DNA of 64,000 nucleotides from Paenibacillus sp. JZ16 (GCF_015326965.1 NZ_CP017659.1:4461001-4525000); one strand, 5' to 3'; shown: positions 1 through 9,384, counted from the first letter of the stretch. Made by a program: numbers and translations. Notes: generated by a model not told the origin, from the sequence alone.

Positions 1-1011
1 AAAGAAGAGCCTAAGGCAGCGATGACGAATGCTGCTACGAACGCGATGAAGATGACATCCTACGAAATGAAGAGTAAATTTGTCATTGAAGACCTTCAAG
101 TTAACATACCTGCAGTTGAAGGCGATCCAAGCGTAACACAGGCGATGACGATGTTGAAGAATGCTGAGGTTACGCTTGATGGTATCTACCAAGCTGATCC
201 AATGCAAACCGAGATGAACATGGGTATCAATCTGAAGGGTGACATGGCGATGTCCTTCAATATTGATATGGTGATGACGAAAGAGAAAATCTACGTTAAA
301 GTTCCAAGCATTCCAATGCTGCCATTCCCAGAGGACGTTGTTGGTAAGTTCCTCATGATGGACATGAAAGAGCTTGCTGAGCAATCCGGTGAAACGTTTA
401 GCCCAGAAAGCCTGGATACTGAGAAGTCCCAGAAATTCGTTAACGAAATCCTTGAAGCCTTGTTGAGCGAGTATGACCAAGCGAAATACTTCAAAGAGAT
501 CAATGTTAAAGATGCTGGCCTTCCAGAAGGCGTTGACGCTAAACAAGTGGTTCAATTCTTTGTAACCAATGATAACCTGAATGAAGCATTGGATATTATG
601 GTAAACAAGGTTGCACCTAAGGTTGTTGACATTGCAGCTAAAGACGAGTACCGCGAATTGCTGGGTCTGACCCAAGAAGATATCGATGCTGCTAAAGCTG
701 AAGTATCTAACGTTAACCAAGATGAATTCAAAGCGGGCTTGGAAGAGATGCAGAAATATCTGAAGATCAACACATTCAACATCAACACAGCTATCGATAA
801 AAAGGATTTCCCTGCATATCAGGATGTTGTGTTGAACGTTGATTTCAACGATCCAGAAACCAATGAGAACGTGAAGTTGGCTGTGAAGGGTAGCACCCAA
901 TACAACAACATCAACGCTAAACAAGAATTCAAAATCGGTATTCCAAAAGATGCTGATGTCATCACGATGGAGCAATTTGAGGAATCCATGAGCCAAATGG
1001 GCACTTATTAA
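1..1011 (+). CDS. Lipoprotein-like protein of unknown function, 5' end missing
   Basis: The frame is open from base 1, so the start codon and any signal peptide lie upstream of the window; 336 residues are visible. The first in-frame ATG is at 22 but has no ribosome site before it. The visible part is rich in Met, Asp, Lys and Asn, has no membrane segment and no catalytic motif I recognise. It alternates beta-strand-like stretches with an acidic helical middle (roughly residues 120-240). This resembles the large LolA/LppX-like lipoproteins of Firmicutes, which bind hydrophobic ligands or assist the cell wall; that assignment is inference. A strong terminator follows directly, so it ends its transcript. 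Confidence 0.75.
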   Translation, partial: KEEPKAAMTNAATNAMKMTSYEMKSKFVIEDLQVNIPAVEGDPSVTQAMTMLKNAEVTLDGIYQADPMQTEMNMGINLKGDMAMSFNIDMVMTKEKIYVKVPSIPMLPFPEDVVGKFLMMDMKELAEQSGETFSPESLDTEKSQKFVNEILEALLSEYDQAKYFKEINVKDAGLPEGVDAKQVVQFFVTNDNLNEALDIMVNKVAPKVVDIAAKDEYRELLGLTQEDIDAAKAEVSNVNQDEFKAGLEEMQKYLKINTFNINTAIDKKDFPAYQDVVLNVDFNDPETNENVKLAVKGSTQYNNINAKQEFKIGIPKDADVITMEQFEESMSQMGTY

Positions 1012-1031
1012 TATTATTCATCGCAGACAAC

Positions 1032-1060
1032 AAAACCCGGCCGTCATGGCCGGGTTTTTA
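1032..1060. terminator. Bidirectional intrinsic terminator
   Basis: A GC-rich stem (ACCCGGCC paired with GGCCGGGT, loop about four bases) is flanked by A's on the left and T's on the right, so it can serve the lipoprotein-like gene on the plus strand and tadA on the minus strand. Confidence 0.85.
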
Positions 1061-1089
1061 CGTTGTTATACTTTTACTCTACATAAGGA

Positions 1090-1608
<519 letters not shown>

Positions 1609-1659
1609 TTAAAACCCTGTATTTATACCCAATGTTCAACGAACATTTATTCGTTTGTT

Positions 1660-1836
1660 AACATGTTGTGGACAGAATTGTGGATAACTAAAATATTATA
1701 CACAAAGTTATGCACACTATCCCCAGATAAGTTGTGTATTTGTGCGCAATCTGTGGATACGTTGTTTATTTTACCGGGAATGACCTCTTATATTGTAAGG
1801 ATTCCTTATTTCAATAGCAATGCGATTGTGGAAAAA
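1660..1836. promoter_or_regulatory. Cluster of DnaA boxes in the tadA-kinase intergenic region
   Basis: The 1585-1946 gap is AT-rich and holds several matches to the DnaA box TTWTNCACA: TTATCCACA on the minus strand at 1679-1687, TTATACACA on the plus strand at 1696-1704, TTATGCACA on the plus strand at 1708-1716, and TTTTCCACA on the minus strand at 1827-1835. A one-mismatch box (minus, 1752-1760) and weaker ones (1667-1675, 1717-1725) lie among them. No dnaA or rpmH is nearby, so this is not the usual oriC setting. It is more likely an accessory cluster that binds DnaA and may regulate the flanking genes. I see no other gene in the gap. Confidence 0.6.
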
Positions 1837-1946
1837 ACCATATAGCCATAAAGCTGCTTGTCTTTTCAAACGTTCGTGATCAAGGTATCATGAGGGTATT
1901 AGATTCGCAAGTCGTCTATGTGACAGCAGAAAGGTGAAGATGCCAC

Positions 1947-4241
1947 TTGTCGATTAAGACGAAATTATCGATGATCATGTCCATATCGGTATTATTTATT
2001 CTTCTGCTCAACATTACGCTGAACTATTACACGACCCAGGAAAATTTGCAGCAGGATAGTGAAACCAAGATGGTGATGGCCGCTACTCAGATCGCCATTA
2101 CGGTCCAGCAAACCGGCTTTAGTTCTGCATATGTGGATAATATATTCGGCGATATGCTGAAGGTGGCCGCGGTCAACGCGGCAAAAGCTTTGGATCCGGA
2201 TATTAACAATATAACCAATCAGCAATTGGTGGAATTGAGTAAGGAGATTGGCGTCACTCACATATCATTAATGGTTCGGACGAATGATGATATCGTTGTT
2301 GCCCGATCCTCCTCTCAAGATGAAATCGGCCTTTCAACAAAGAACTGGGGGTATTGGCATACGGCTTTTCTGGAATTGTTCCAGTATGGTAAAGTCGTCT
2401 CAGTTACCGAGGGCCAGCGCTCCGATCATTTTTGGTCTGGACCGTTTGAGTTCTCCACATCCAATCCGGAATTCATTGATAAATGGGGATACTATTACGA
2501 TAGCAAGCGCAATTATATTATTGATCCCTACATAAGGAATTCCAATATCAAGGACTTTGTGAAGATTACAAGTCCGGACACCGTTGTGAAAGAGACCTTG
2601 AAGTCGAATCCGCGGATATTGGAAGTAACAGGCATCAATCCTGAAACGTTTGGCAATGAATATATGAGGGAAGATGGAACAGATGACGTTCACCACAAGC
2701 TTCGCAATCGACCGATTACATTCGGCACCTATGACTATGGGAGCCTGGACCAAGATGCGGAAGCTGTGCAGAAGGCTGTTTCTACCGGCGATAATGTGGT
2801 GTTTGTCAGCACCATCAATAATAAGAAGGTGCTAAAAAGCTTCATCCCTATCGTATCCGAAAATAAACCGACCAGTGTCATTAGTGTCGTTATGGACTAT
2901 GAAGCCATCTCCTCCGTGATGAGAGAGCAGATGATCAGTCTTGTGGCGATCTCATTGGTTTTATTGGAAATTGTGATATTCGGCAGTTATATTGTTGCGG
3001 GGTATTTTACCAAGCCGATTCAGGCTATCCTTGGAACTGTAAATGATGTGTCGGATGGTCACTTTGATCGAAGGCTGGAGGTAAGCAGCCGGGACGAGCT
3101 GGGTCAGCTTGCAGGTCGAATCAATGCGATGACACGTAATCTGGGCAACTATACGAGCCAGTTGAAGCAAATGGTCGACGAGAATCAGTCCGTTAAGGAA
3201 TATCTGGAGTCTGTCATTAATCAGACAGCCGACGCCATTCATACAACCGATACCTATGAACGGGTTATTAGTGTAAATAAAGCGTTTGAGCAATTGTATG
3301 GTTGGAAGGCGCACGAAGTGGTTGGACGGAAGCCTGCACTTGTCCCTCCGGCTAAAGAGGAAGAAGAACAGGAACGCATCCGCCGCCTGCGGGCCGGAGA
3401 ACGGCTTCCTCCAGTGGAGACGGTCCGCCTTCATAAAGATGGAAGCGCTATTGAGGTCAGCATCAGCACCTCGCTGGTGCGCGATGAGAACGGTGAGGTT
3501 ACTTCCATGATTAGCGTGTCTCGGGATGTGACGGAACGCAATCGCATCGAGGAGCTGCTGCGACGTTCGGAGAAGCTCAATACTGTTGGCCAGCTGGCTG
3601 CCGGCGTTGCTCATGAGATCCGGAATCCACTGACGACCCTCCGTGGATTTCTGCAGCTTCAGAAGCAGACCCACAAGGTCAATCCGGACCATATTGATCT
3701 GATGCTGTCGGAGCTGGACCGAATTAATCTGATTGTCAGTGAATTTCTGATATTAGCGAAGCCGCAGGCGATTCATTTCCAAGAGAGGGATGTAAGAATC
3801 ATTATGAGAGATGTCATTTCATTCCTCGACAGCCAAGCCCATTTGTACAGCATCGAGTTCAAATTGAAGTTTACTGAAGCACTAACCTACGTACACTGTG
3901 AGGAGAACCAGCTCAAGCAGGTGTTCATCAATCTGCTCAAGAATGCGATTGAAGCGATGCCGGATGGCGGGAGGATCTGGATTGAGCTTTCAAGGCCGAA
4001 GGGTGAATGGGTCCAAATCGACATTCGGGATGAAGGGCAAGGCATTCCGGAGGAGCTGATGCCGCATCTTGGCGAACCGTTTATTACGAATAAGGAAACG
4101 GGCACAGGGCTGGGATTGATGGTAAGCCAGCGTATTATTCAGGGCCACCGGGGTATGATGGAAATCGAGAGTGAAGTAGGAGCAGGAACGAAGGTGAGTA
4201 TAGTTCTGCCTGCGATTCAGCGGAATGCGATCGAGGGATAA
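1947..4241 (+). CDS. Membrane sensor histidine kinase, PAS-containing, sporulation-kinase type
   Basis: A two-component sensor of 764 residues. Membrane helix 1 spans about residues 8-27, an extracellular sensing region about 30-328 (probably a Cache-like fold, inferred), and helix 2 about 329-353. HAMP follows (354-406), then PAS (about 415-535) and HisKA with the phospho-accepting His556 in the AHEIRNPL box. The ATPase domain ends the protein, with an N box near 662, a G1 box near 692 and GTGLGL near 718. The HEIRNPLT type of H box is that of the KinA-KinE sporulation kinases, which feed Spo0F; spo0F is at 54.9 kb here, but pairing is inference. No response regulator is adjacent. The start is a TTG with AAAGGTGAAG upstream. 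rluF follows 33 bases later, probably co-transcribed. Confidence 0.9.
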   Translation: MSIKTKLSMIMSISVLFILLLNITLNYYTTQENLQQDSETKMVMAATQIAITVQQTGFSSAYVDNIFGDMLKVAAVNAAKALDPDINNITNQQLVELSKEIGVTHISLMVRTNDDIVVARSSSQDEIGLSTKNWGYWHTAFLELFQYGKVVSVTEGQRSDHFWSGPFEFSTSNPEFIDKWGYYYDSKRNYIIDPYIRNSNIKDFVKITSPDTVVKETLKSNPRILEVTGINPETFGNEYMREDGTDDVHHKLRNRPITFGTYDYGSLDQDAEAVQKAVSTGDNVVFVSTINNKKVLKSFIPIVSENKPTSVISVVMDYEAISSVMREQMISLVAISLVLLEIVIFGSYIVAGYFTKPIQAILGTVNDVSDGHFDRRLEVSSRDELGQLAGRINAMTRNLGNYTSQLKQMVDENQSVKEYLESVINQTADAIHTTDTYERVISVNKAFEQLYGWKAHEVVGRKPALVPPAKEEEEQERIRRLRAGERLPPVETVRLHKDGSAIEVSISTSLVRDENGEVTSMISVSRDVTERNRIEELLRRSEKLNTVGQLAAGVAHEIRNPLTTLRGFLQLQKQTHKVNPDHIDLMLSELDRINLIVSEFLILAKPQAIHFQERDVRIIMRDVISFLDSQAHLYSIEFKLKFTEALTYVHCEENQLKQVFINLLKNAIEAMPDGGRIWIELSRPKGEWVQIDIRDEGQGIPEELMPHLGEPFITNKETGTGLGLMVSQRIIQGHRGMMEIESEVGAGTKVSIVLPAIQRNAIEG

Positions 4242-4274
4242 GCAAGAAGTAGTTACAGATAAGGGGATGGCATC

Positions 4275-4976
4275 TTGAGAATCAATAAATTTATCAGTGA
4301 AACGGGATATTGCTCAAGGCGTGAAGCGGACAAGCTGGTGGAGAGCGGGAAGGTTACCATCAATGGCGTGGTTGCAGTCCTTGGAAGCCAGGCAGAAGAA
4401 GGAGACGATGTCCGGATTCAGGGAAAGCCGCTTCAAGATAAGAAGAAGCATGTGTATATTGCTCTTAATAAGCCAGTCGGGATTACAAGCACCACCGAAC
4501 CGCATATTAAGGGCAATATTGTAGACTTCGTAGGCCATAAGGAGCGTATTTTTCCTATCGGACGATTGGATAAGGACTCCGAGGGGCTGATTCTGCTGAC
4601 GAATGATGGGGATATCGTCAATAAGATCCTTCGCTCCGAGGGGAAACATGAGAAAGAATACATTGTGACGGTGGATCGCCCGGTAACGGAATCCTTCCTT
4701 AGCGGGATGTCCAGCGGCGTCAAGATTTTAGGTGAGATGACGCTGCCCTGTGAGGTCACTCGAATGTCTGAGCGAGTGTTCCGAATCATTCTGACGGAGG
4801 GGAAAAATCGTCAAATCCGCAGAATGTGCAGCGCTTTTGGTTATGAGGTCCGAAAATTACAGCGAATCCGGATTATGAATATCCGTCTCGGCAGTCAACG
4901 CATCGGCGCTTGGCGTGATCTTAACGAGAAGGAGAAGGAAGAGCTTGGTCGGCTGCTGAACTATAGGCTCGAGTAG
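4275..4976 (+). CDS. rluF: Pseudouridine synthase, RluF-like
   Basis: Isomerises a uridine in structured RNA, probably 23S rRNA, to pseudouridine. An S4 RNA-binding domain fills residues 1-48, beginning with the typical RINKFISETGYCSRREAD stretch. The RsuA/RluB/E/F-type catalytic domain follows, with the nucleophile Asp99 in GRLDKDSEG and the KNRQIRRMC motif near 176. The 233 residues are shorter than E. coli RluF, which has a C-terminal extension. The start is a TTG with AAGGGG just upstream. The exact target base cannot be told from sequence; RluB/RluE-like activity is the alternative. Confidence 0.88.
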   Translation: MRINKFISETGYCSRREADKLVESGKVTINGVVAVLGSQAEEGDDVRIQGKPLQDKKKHVYIALNKPVGITSTTEPHIKGNIVDFVGHKERIFPIGRLDKDSEGLILLTNDGDIVNKILRSEGKHEKEYIVTVDRPVTESFLSGMSSGVKILGEMTLPCEVTRMSERVFRIILTEGKNRQIRRMCSAFGYEVRKLQRIRIMNIRLGSQRIGAWRDLNEKEKEELGRLLNYRLE

Positions 4977-5008
4977 CAGGCTGAAATACATCTATAACCC
5001 TAAACCAA

Positions 5009-5050
5009 AACAACCGATGGATCTGGAGACCAGATGCATCGGTTGTTTAT
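5009..5050. terminator. Bidirectional terminator between rluF and motB
   Basis: CAACCGATG pairs with CATCGGTTG across an 18-base loop that itself can pair (CTGG with CCAG). A's lie on the left and a short T-run on the right, so it fits the end of both convergent units. Confidence 0.75.
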
Positions 5051-5087
5051 TGTGTGTTATAGTCTGTAGGGACCGTTCCCTGTTGAG

Positions 5088-5894
5088 TTATTCATTCACG
5101 CTGGTAAAGGTCGCACTATCCTGGTATTTACGTATAATGGAAACCTCGACTCTGCGGTTCTTCGCTCGCCCAGCAGCGGTGTTGTTATCGGCAATCGGAT
5201 GGTATTCACCATAACCGATCGGCATGAACCGTTTAGGATCCAACTCCGAGTTGGTGAGCAGAATCTTCATGAACTGCAAGGCACGATCCGAGCTTAAATC
5301 CCAATTCGACGGATATCGGCTATTAGAGATTGGCACATTGTCCGTATGTCCGGATACAATAATTTCATAGTCCGGGAACTTATGAAGCATTTGTGAGATA
5401 GCCATGGCCAATTTGCGGGCCTCCGGCTTCACAACGGCTTCGCCGGAAGGGAACAAGGCGTTATCCCGTATTGTAATGACAAGCTGGGAGTGGTTCAACT
5501 TGGTGCTGAGCTCCGAGGTTAAACCGTTATTTTTAATATAATTATCGAGCTGCTTCTTTAACTTCTCCAGATCCTGTTGTTCCTGACGCATCAGCTCAGC
5601 ACGTCGTTGGTCAGGTGTTGTTGCGGGAACGGAAGGGGATGTCGCTTTATGATCTTTAATATTGGGCGGATCATCGCTGGGTTCCGTTTTGCTGTAATCC
5701 AGCACGCCGGTCCCGCCAGTGAGAGCAACGCTGAAGGCTTCGCTCATTTCTTGAAATTTGCGTGCGTCTGTCGCACTCATGGCGTATAGCACCAGGAACA
5801 GGGCCAGAAGCAAGGTCAGTAGGTCTGCGTAAGGAAGAAGCCAGGATTCGTCGGCATGCTCCTCATGCGGCTCGTGCCTAGTCTTTTTGCTCAC
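5088..5894 (-). CDS. motB: Flagellar motor stator protein MotB
   Basis: Peptidoglycan-anchored half of the proton-driven flagellar stator. From the GTG at 5894 the 268-residue protein has a short cytoplasmic tail, one membrane helix (about 19-38) with the proton-carrying Asp24, a Ser/Pro/Thr-rich linker, and an OmpA-like peptidoglycan-binding domain from about 145 (VSGHTDNVP, RAKNRRVEV). I prefer this GTG over one two codons upstream because AGGGAGG is 9 bases before it and only 3 before the other; it also gives Asp24 as in B. subtilis. The coding sequence overlaps the end of motA by 17 bases, suggesting translational coupling. YADLLTLLLALF fits a proton-type rather than a sodium-type PomB/MotS stator. 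Confidence 0.95.
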   Translation of the reverse strand: MSKKTRHEPHEEHADESWLLPYADLLTLLLALFLVLYAMSATDARKFQEMSEAFSVALTGGTGVLDYSKTEPSDDPPNIKDHKATSPSVPATTPDQRRAELMRQEQQDLEKLKKQLDNYIKNNGLTSELSTKLNHSQLVITIRDNALFPSGEAVVKPEARKLAMAISQMLHKFPDYEIIVSGHTDNVPISNSRYPSNWDLSSDRALQFMKILLTNSELDPKRFMPIGYGEYHPIADNNTAAGRAKNRRVEVSIIRKYQDSATFTSVNE

Positions 5895-6678
5895 TAGCAC
5901 CAGCCTCCCTCTCGCTGAGCTCAGCCCGTTCGGACGGTGTCAGGAACACGGAGAGCTTTTGATTGATTGCAATGGTGGATACACCGGATTGAATAGACAG
6001 CAGGCCTTCTACCATCATCAGGCGGATTTCAACCTCGCGTTTGGACAGACGCTTGAGTTTATTCGCAATCGGGTGACAGATAACATAACCGGTGAAGATA
6101 CCGAGCAGGGTAGCAATAAATGCAGCCCCGATAGCATGAGCGAGTTCGCCCATATCTTCCATGTGGGACAGTGCAGCGATCAAACCGATAACGGCTCCGA
6201 GTACCCCGAGGGAAGGTGCATACATACCGGCTTGCGAGAAGATCAATGAACCGGAACGATGGCGCTCCTCGGTGGCATTAATATCTTCCATTAAAACGTC
6301 ACGTACGAATTCCTGATCGTTGCCGTCGATGATCATGCGCATCCCATTACGCAGGAAGCTGTCATCGATTTCATCGACTTTGGTTTCCAGAGCCAGAAGT
6401 CCTTCACGGCGTGTGATCGAAGCCCACTCCATAAACAGCTTGATCATATCCGTTTTGTCCATCAGATTCTGTTTCACGAAGGTCATCTTGACCAGCTTCG
6501 GAATCTTTTTTAGCTCGACTAGCGGAAATCCGATGAATAAAGTTGCTGCCGTACCGCCAAGAATGATTAGATAGGCTGCCGGATTATACAAAGCGAGAAG
6601 GGAGGCACCTTTCAGGATCATGCCCACCAGTACCGCGACGATACCGATTATTAAGCCTATAATTGTTGAAATTTCCAT
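5878..6678 (-). CDS. motA: Flagellar motor stator protein MotA
   Basis: Proton-channel subunit of the flagellar stator; it binds MotB in the membrane and pushes on FliG of the rotor. The 266 residues hold four membrane helices (about 3-21, 28-47, 145-165 and 178-198) and a large cytoplasmic loop with the charged residues that contact the rotor. The conserved Pro/Gly-rich segment SLGVLGAVIGLIAAL is intact. The ATG at 6678 follows a good GAGGTG site; the frame extends 13 codons further upstream but without one. It forms a two-gene operon with motB, apart from any other flagellar gene in the window. Confidence 0.95.
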   Translation of the reverse strand: MEISTIIGLIIGIVAVLVGMILKGASLLALYNPAAYLIILGGTAATLFIGFPLVELKKIPKLVKMTFVKQNLMDKTDMIKLFMEWASITRREGLLALETKVDEIDDSFLRNGMRMIIDGNDQEFVRDVLMEDINATEERHRSGSLIFSQAGMYAPSLGVLGAVIGLIAALSHMEDMGELAHAIGAAFIATLLGIFTGYVICHPIANKLKRLSKREVEIRLMMVEGLLSIQSGVSTIAINQKLSVFLTPSERAELSEREAGASEQKD

Positions 6679-6869
6679 ACCACACCTCATCCGTGAGAAA
6701 TAAAATAACGAATCCATTCGTCAGAACGGCTCTCATGGAGAACCGGGCCCCTTATGTGGGGCGTTATCCTATTTATCGTCAGGTCGGGCTTTTTTTTTTA
6801 GTTGTAATTTCCGGTATAATGGAAGGAAGGGAAACGAAGCTAAGTACGGCAAGGAAAGGAGTGATTAAG

Positions 6870-7163
6870 ATGGGCGTTAAGCACGGAAGGGATTATGGCG
6901 AAATTCTGGCAGAACTGACCGAGGCGGTCGGGCGAATTTCCGACAGCTATGTCTTCTTTGAAATGGAAGCTGAGGATTGGGGCAATTTGGGCGAAGCCGA
7001 GCGAAATGAGGTCCATGAGGCGCTGGCAGAGGATTTGTTCTATGCGCTGGGCACAGAGCCGGTGATTAATGTTGGCAGCGGCGTGGTCATGCATGATCAG
7101 ACGAACCATCGAATACATATTTTGATTGGTGAGGAAGAGTTGGCTTTTGTGGCCCTTGTGTAA
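6870..7163 (+). CDS. Conserved small protein of unknown function
   Basis: A 97-residue acidic cytoplasmic protein that I do not recognise. It has a helical first half with many Glu and Ala residues, then a beta-rich end (roughly 66-97) containing VINVGSG and HRIHILIG. No cysteines, membrane segment or enzyme motif is visible. The frame is open to 6663, but the only good ribosome site, AAGGAAAGGAG, lies just before the ATG at 6870. A TATAAT at 6815-6820 suggests its own promoter, divergent from motA. Confidence 0.7.
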   Translation: MGVKHGRDYGEILAELTEAVGRISDSYVFFEMEAEDWGNLGEAERNEVHEALAEDLFYALGTEPVINVGSGVVMHDQTNHRIHILIGEEELAFVALV

Positions 7164-7271
7164 TCACTCCAGTTATCAACAGATACAGGGCAGAATAGAA
7201 TAGATGACAGATAGCCCATATTACGGTTAGTCGGCTTTAAGATAGGTTTTTTTCGGGGAGGAAGATAAAAG

Positions 7272-7586
7272 ATGCTTTATACGCAGCAAGAAGTAGAGGC
7301 TCATCTGGAAAAGCTTGAGGGTTGGGAATTTGAACAAGGGAGATGGATTGTACGAAAGTATACCTTCTCCTCCTTCATGAAGGGAATCGCTTTTGTTGAT
7401 GAAGTGGCAGCTATTTCGGAAGCTTTCGGACATCACCCCTACATCACCATAGATTATAAAGTCGTTACACTTCGTCTCACTTCTTGGGACGACGGTGGCA
7501 TTACGGCTGTGGATATTAAGGAAGCGCAGCAGTTTAACGAAGCCTATGAGAAGAGTCGTTCGAAGGATGGCAAGTCGGGACAATAG
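7272..7586 (+). CDS. phhB: 4a-hydroxytetrahydrobiopterin dehydratase
   Basis: Dehydrates pterin-4a-carbinolamine, the step that recycles tetrahydrobiopterin after aromatic amino acid hydroxylation; also called PCD or DCoH. At 104 residues it is full length for the family. The signature FGHHPYITIDYKVV (residues 52-65), with the active-site pair His54-His55, and the SWDDGGIT strand are present. It has a good ribosome site (GGGGAGGAAG) and its own terminator. No phenylalanine hydroxylase is in the window; family members without one may act on other pterins or molybdopterin, which cannot be settled here. Confidence 0.92.
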   Translation: MLYTQQEVEAHLEKLEGWEFEQGRWIVRKYTFSSFMKGIAFVDEVAAISEAFGHHPYITIDYKVVTLRLTSWDDGGITAVDIKEAQQFNEAYEKSRSKDGKSGQ

Positions 7587-7627
7587 AACGGGGAGACCAT
7601 TAGTCCCTTTAGAAGTCCCCAATATGT

Positions 7628-7676
7628 AAAAAAACACGCTTGCACCGGGAACAACTCCAGGTGCAAGCGTGTTTTG
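7628..7676. terminator. Bidirectional terminator
   Basis: A long stem (AACACGCTTGCACC with GGTGCAAGCGTGTT) flanked by a run of A's on the left and T's on the right, between the convergent pterin dehydratase and cytochrome genes. Confidence 0.9.
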
Positions 7677-7689
7677 CGTATAAGCTGAT

Positions 7690-8052
7690 TTATTTTTTCT
7701 CAGCAAGGTACAGCGCGATGTTTGCGATTTCTTCAGGTTTAAGTTGGTCTTTAAAGGAAGGCATTCCCTTACGACCTTTGGTTACAACGTTGAAGATCGC
7801 GTCCGCATCCATGTGTCCGCCTACTTGATTCAAAGCCGGCCCAGCGCCGCCTTGAAGTTGGTCGCCGTGACAGCTAATGCAGCTTGCTTTCAGTGTGGCT
7901 TCCGCTGCGGCTGCATCGAGAGTCACTTCCGGCATGGTCGGCTTCTCTTCCTGAGCTACCTGTTCCTTACCTGGGAGCGTAAACATCAGCGCGATAGCCA
8001 ACGCACATGCGACGAAGAACAATCCGCTCATGATCCATTTTTGCATCGTCAT
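7690..8052 (-). CDS. cccA: Membrane-anchored cytochrome c, c-550 type
   Basis: A small electron carrier on the outer face of the membrane. The 120 residues comprise an N-terminal membrane anchor (about 5-25), a Glu/Pro-rich linker and a class I cytochrome c domain. Haem is attached through CISCH (Cys58, Cys61, His62), with Met97 in KGMPSF as the likely sixth ligand. The helical anchor rather than a lipobox, and the length of 120, match CccA (c-550) better than the lipoprotein CccB (c-551). Start chosen at 8052, behind AAGGGA; an ATG at 8046 is possible. It is alone, ending on a shared terminator. Confidence 0.88.
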   Translation of the reverse strand: MTMQKWIMSGLFFVACALAIALMFTLPGKEQVAQEEKPTMPEVTLDAAAAEATLKASCISCHGDQLQGGAGPALNQVGGHMDADAIFNVVTKGRKGMPSFKDQLKPEEIANIALYLAEKK

Positions 8053-8163
8053 ATCGTCCCTTCTATGTATACTGCACTTTTGCACTTGTCTCCATTATAA
8101 ACCAACATCCATAGACAGCATAGCCAGTTGTGACAAAAAAAGCAACTATACGGCGTAGCTTCA

Positions 8164-8191
8164 TAAAAAGTACACAAAATTGTGCTTTTTC
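8164..8191 (-). terminator. Terminator of the GNAT gene
   Basis: AAAAAGTACACAAAATTGTGCTTTTT forms a simple A/T-ended hairpin 14 bases past the stop codon of the minus-strand acetyltransferase gene at 8205. Confidence 0.65.
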
Positions 8192-8204
8192 ATATAGACA
8201 AAGA

Positions 8205-8708
8205 TTAATATTCCTCATTTGTCGGGGGCTCATACACCATACAGTGGAAAAGGGCATTGCCCGTTGGCGTAAGCCGCTCATACGTATCGGTGATGTGAAA
8301 GCCTGCCCTTTGATAAGCGCGGATTGCTCGCTCATTCCAGGTCATTACCTCAAGGTCAATTTCGTCGGCAGGCCGCCTCCGTCTGGCTTCCCGGACAATC
8401 GTCTGCATAAATCGTTTACCCATTCCACGCCCGCACCAATCAGGCCGCATGCCAAGTCCGATTCGTGTCACATCATGCATCGGAAACAGCTGGGCAAATC
8501 CCCAGAGGGCCTCCCGCTCATCCAGAACCGAGATGTACTGTCTTCGGCGAATGTCCGGATCGCCAAACTCCACCTCAAGCCCTTTCATCTGCTCCCAGGG
8601 AAGAAAGCCATAGATATTATAGGGGGGAGGGTAGGCCCAGGCGCATATCTCTTCGGCGTGCTCTTCACGCATGACTACGGTGTGAAATGTAATCGGTGTG
8701 GCATCCAT
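8205..8708 (-). CDS. GNAT family N-acetyltransferase
   Basis: Transfers an acetyl group from acetyl-CoA to an unknown amine. The 167 residues carry the GNAT fold: an opening strand, the acetyl-CoA-binding motif A around GMGKRFMQ with the preceding beta strand ending RIGLGMRP, and the motif B region NERAIRAYQRAGF near the C-terminus. The latter is typical of RimI-like members. The ATG at 8708 sits 9 bases after a perfect AGGAGG; the frame runs on 13 codons upstream without such a site. It is a single-gene unit, and the substrate cannot be inferred from its neighbours. Confidence 0.85.
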   Translation of the reverse strand: MDATPITFHTVVMREEHAEEICAWAYPPPYNIYGFLPWEQMKGLEVEFGDPDIRRRQYISVLDEREALWGFAQLFPMHDVTRIGLGMRPDWCGRGMGKRFMQTIVREARRRRPADEIDLEVMTWNERAIRAYQRAGFHITDTYERLTPTGNALFHCMVYEPPTNEEY

Positions 8709-8769
8709 TTGCGAAGTCCTCCTATCGTCTGCATAAATAATAACCATATTACGAGCATCCAGGTTGCAT

Positions 8770-8813
8770 CAAAAAAGCCCGCCAAAGAGAGGTAAGGGCT
8801 CCTTTAACGGGCA
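8770..8813 (-). terminator. Terminator of the first NlpC/P60 gene
   Basis: Stem GCCCG with CGGGC enclosing an inner AAAG-CTTT pairing. On the minus strand it ends in a run of six T's. Confidence 0.75.
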
Positions 8814-8847
8814 AGCATTATGTATAGGGAAGATTAGCCTCTATATC

Positions 8848-9324
8848 TTAGGATGATTCACCGACCGACTCTTCATACTTATCATCGCTCATGATACGCT
8901 TTGCACCCACGTACCGCTGATCGTAGTAATCCTCTGCCAGGCGGTTGATAACCACGCCGCGGTTAGAGGAAGCATGGGCGAATTTGCCATCGCCGACATA
9001 AATGCCGACGTGGGAGATGCCCTGCCCCGATGTGTTGAAGAACACCAAATCGCCAGCGCGCAGCTCCTTACGGGACACGCTTGTCCCCATGTCGAATTGA
9101 GAGCCGGATTGATGCGGGAGCTTCAGACCGAGTTTAGCATAAACATACATGGTGAAGCCGGAACAGTCAAAACCGCTCGTGGTTGTACCACCGTAGCTGT
9201 ATCTTGTACCCAGAACCTTATCGATTTCCTGATCCAGCGCATGATCAGCAAAGACGCTGCCAACGCCCAAAGTGAACAACAGCGTGATATTTAGGGCTGC
9301 TGTCGATAATGTTTTCTTCAGCAT
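8848..9324 (-). CDS. Secreted NlpC/P60 peptidoglycan endopeptidase, copy 1
   Basis: A cell-wall hydrolase that cuts stem peptides (gamma-D-Glu to diaminopimelate type). The 158-residue precursor has a signal peptide (about 1-27, ending VFA-D) and then a bare NlpC/P60 domain with catalytic Cys54 in GFDCSGF, His105 in ISHVGIY and third residue His117 in KFAHASS. No LysM or SH3 wall-binding domain is present. The ATG at 9324 follows AAGGAG. It is a close paralogue of the gene at 9757-10230, with the same layout throughout and a longer acidic tail (DDKYEESVGESS). Unlike that gene it has no riboswitch; its leader is only about 60 bases. Confidence 0.92.
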   Translation of the reverse strand: MLKKTLSTAALNITLLFTLGVGSVFADHALDQEIDKVLGTRYSYGGTTTSGFDCSGFTMYVYAKLGLKLPHQSGSQFDMGTSVSRKELRAGDLVFFNTSGQGISHVGIYVGDGKFAHASSNRGVVINRLAEDYYDQRYVGAKRIMSDDKYEESVGESS

Positions 9325-9384
9325 GGAAAGCTCCTTTTCGATGCCGCGAGGCATAGCCATCTATATATTAAAGCACTTACATTA

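Noticed and set aside
1631..1654. LexA-like site (CGAAC with ATTCG) before the kinase
   Set aside because: One half-site departs from the Bacillus consensus CGAACNNNNGTTCG, and neither neighbour is an SOS gene.
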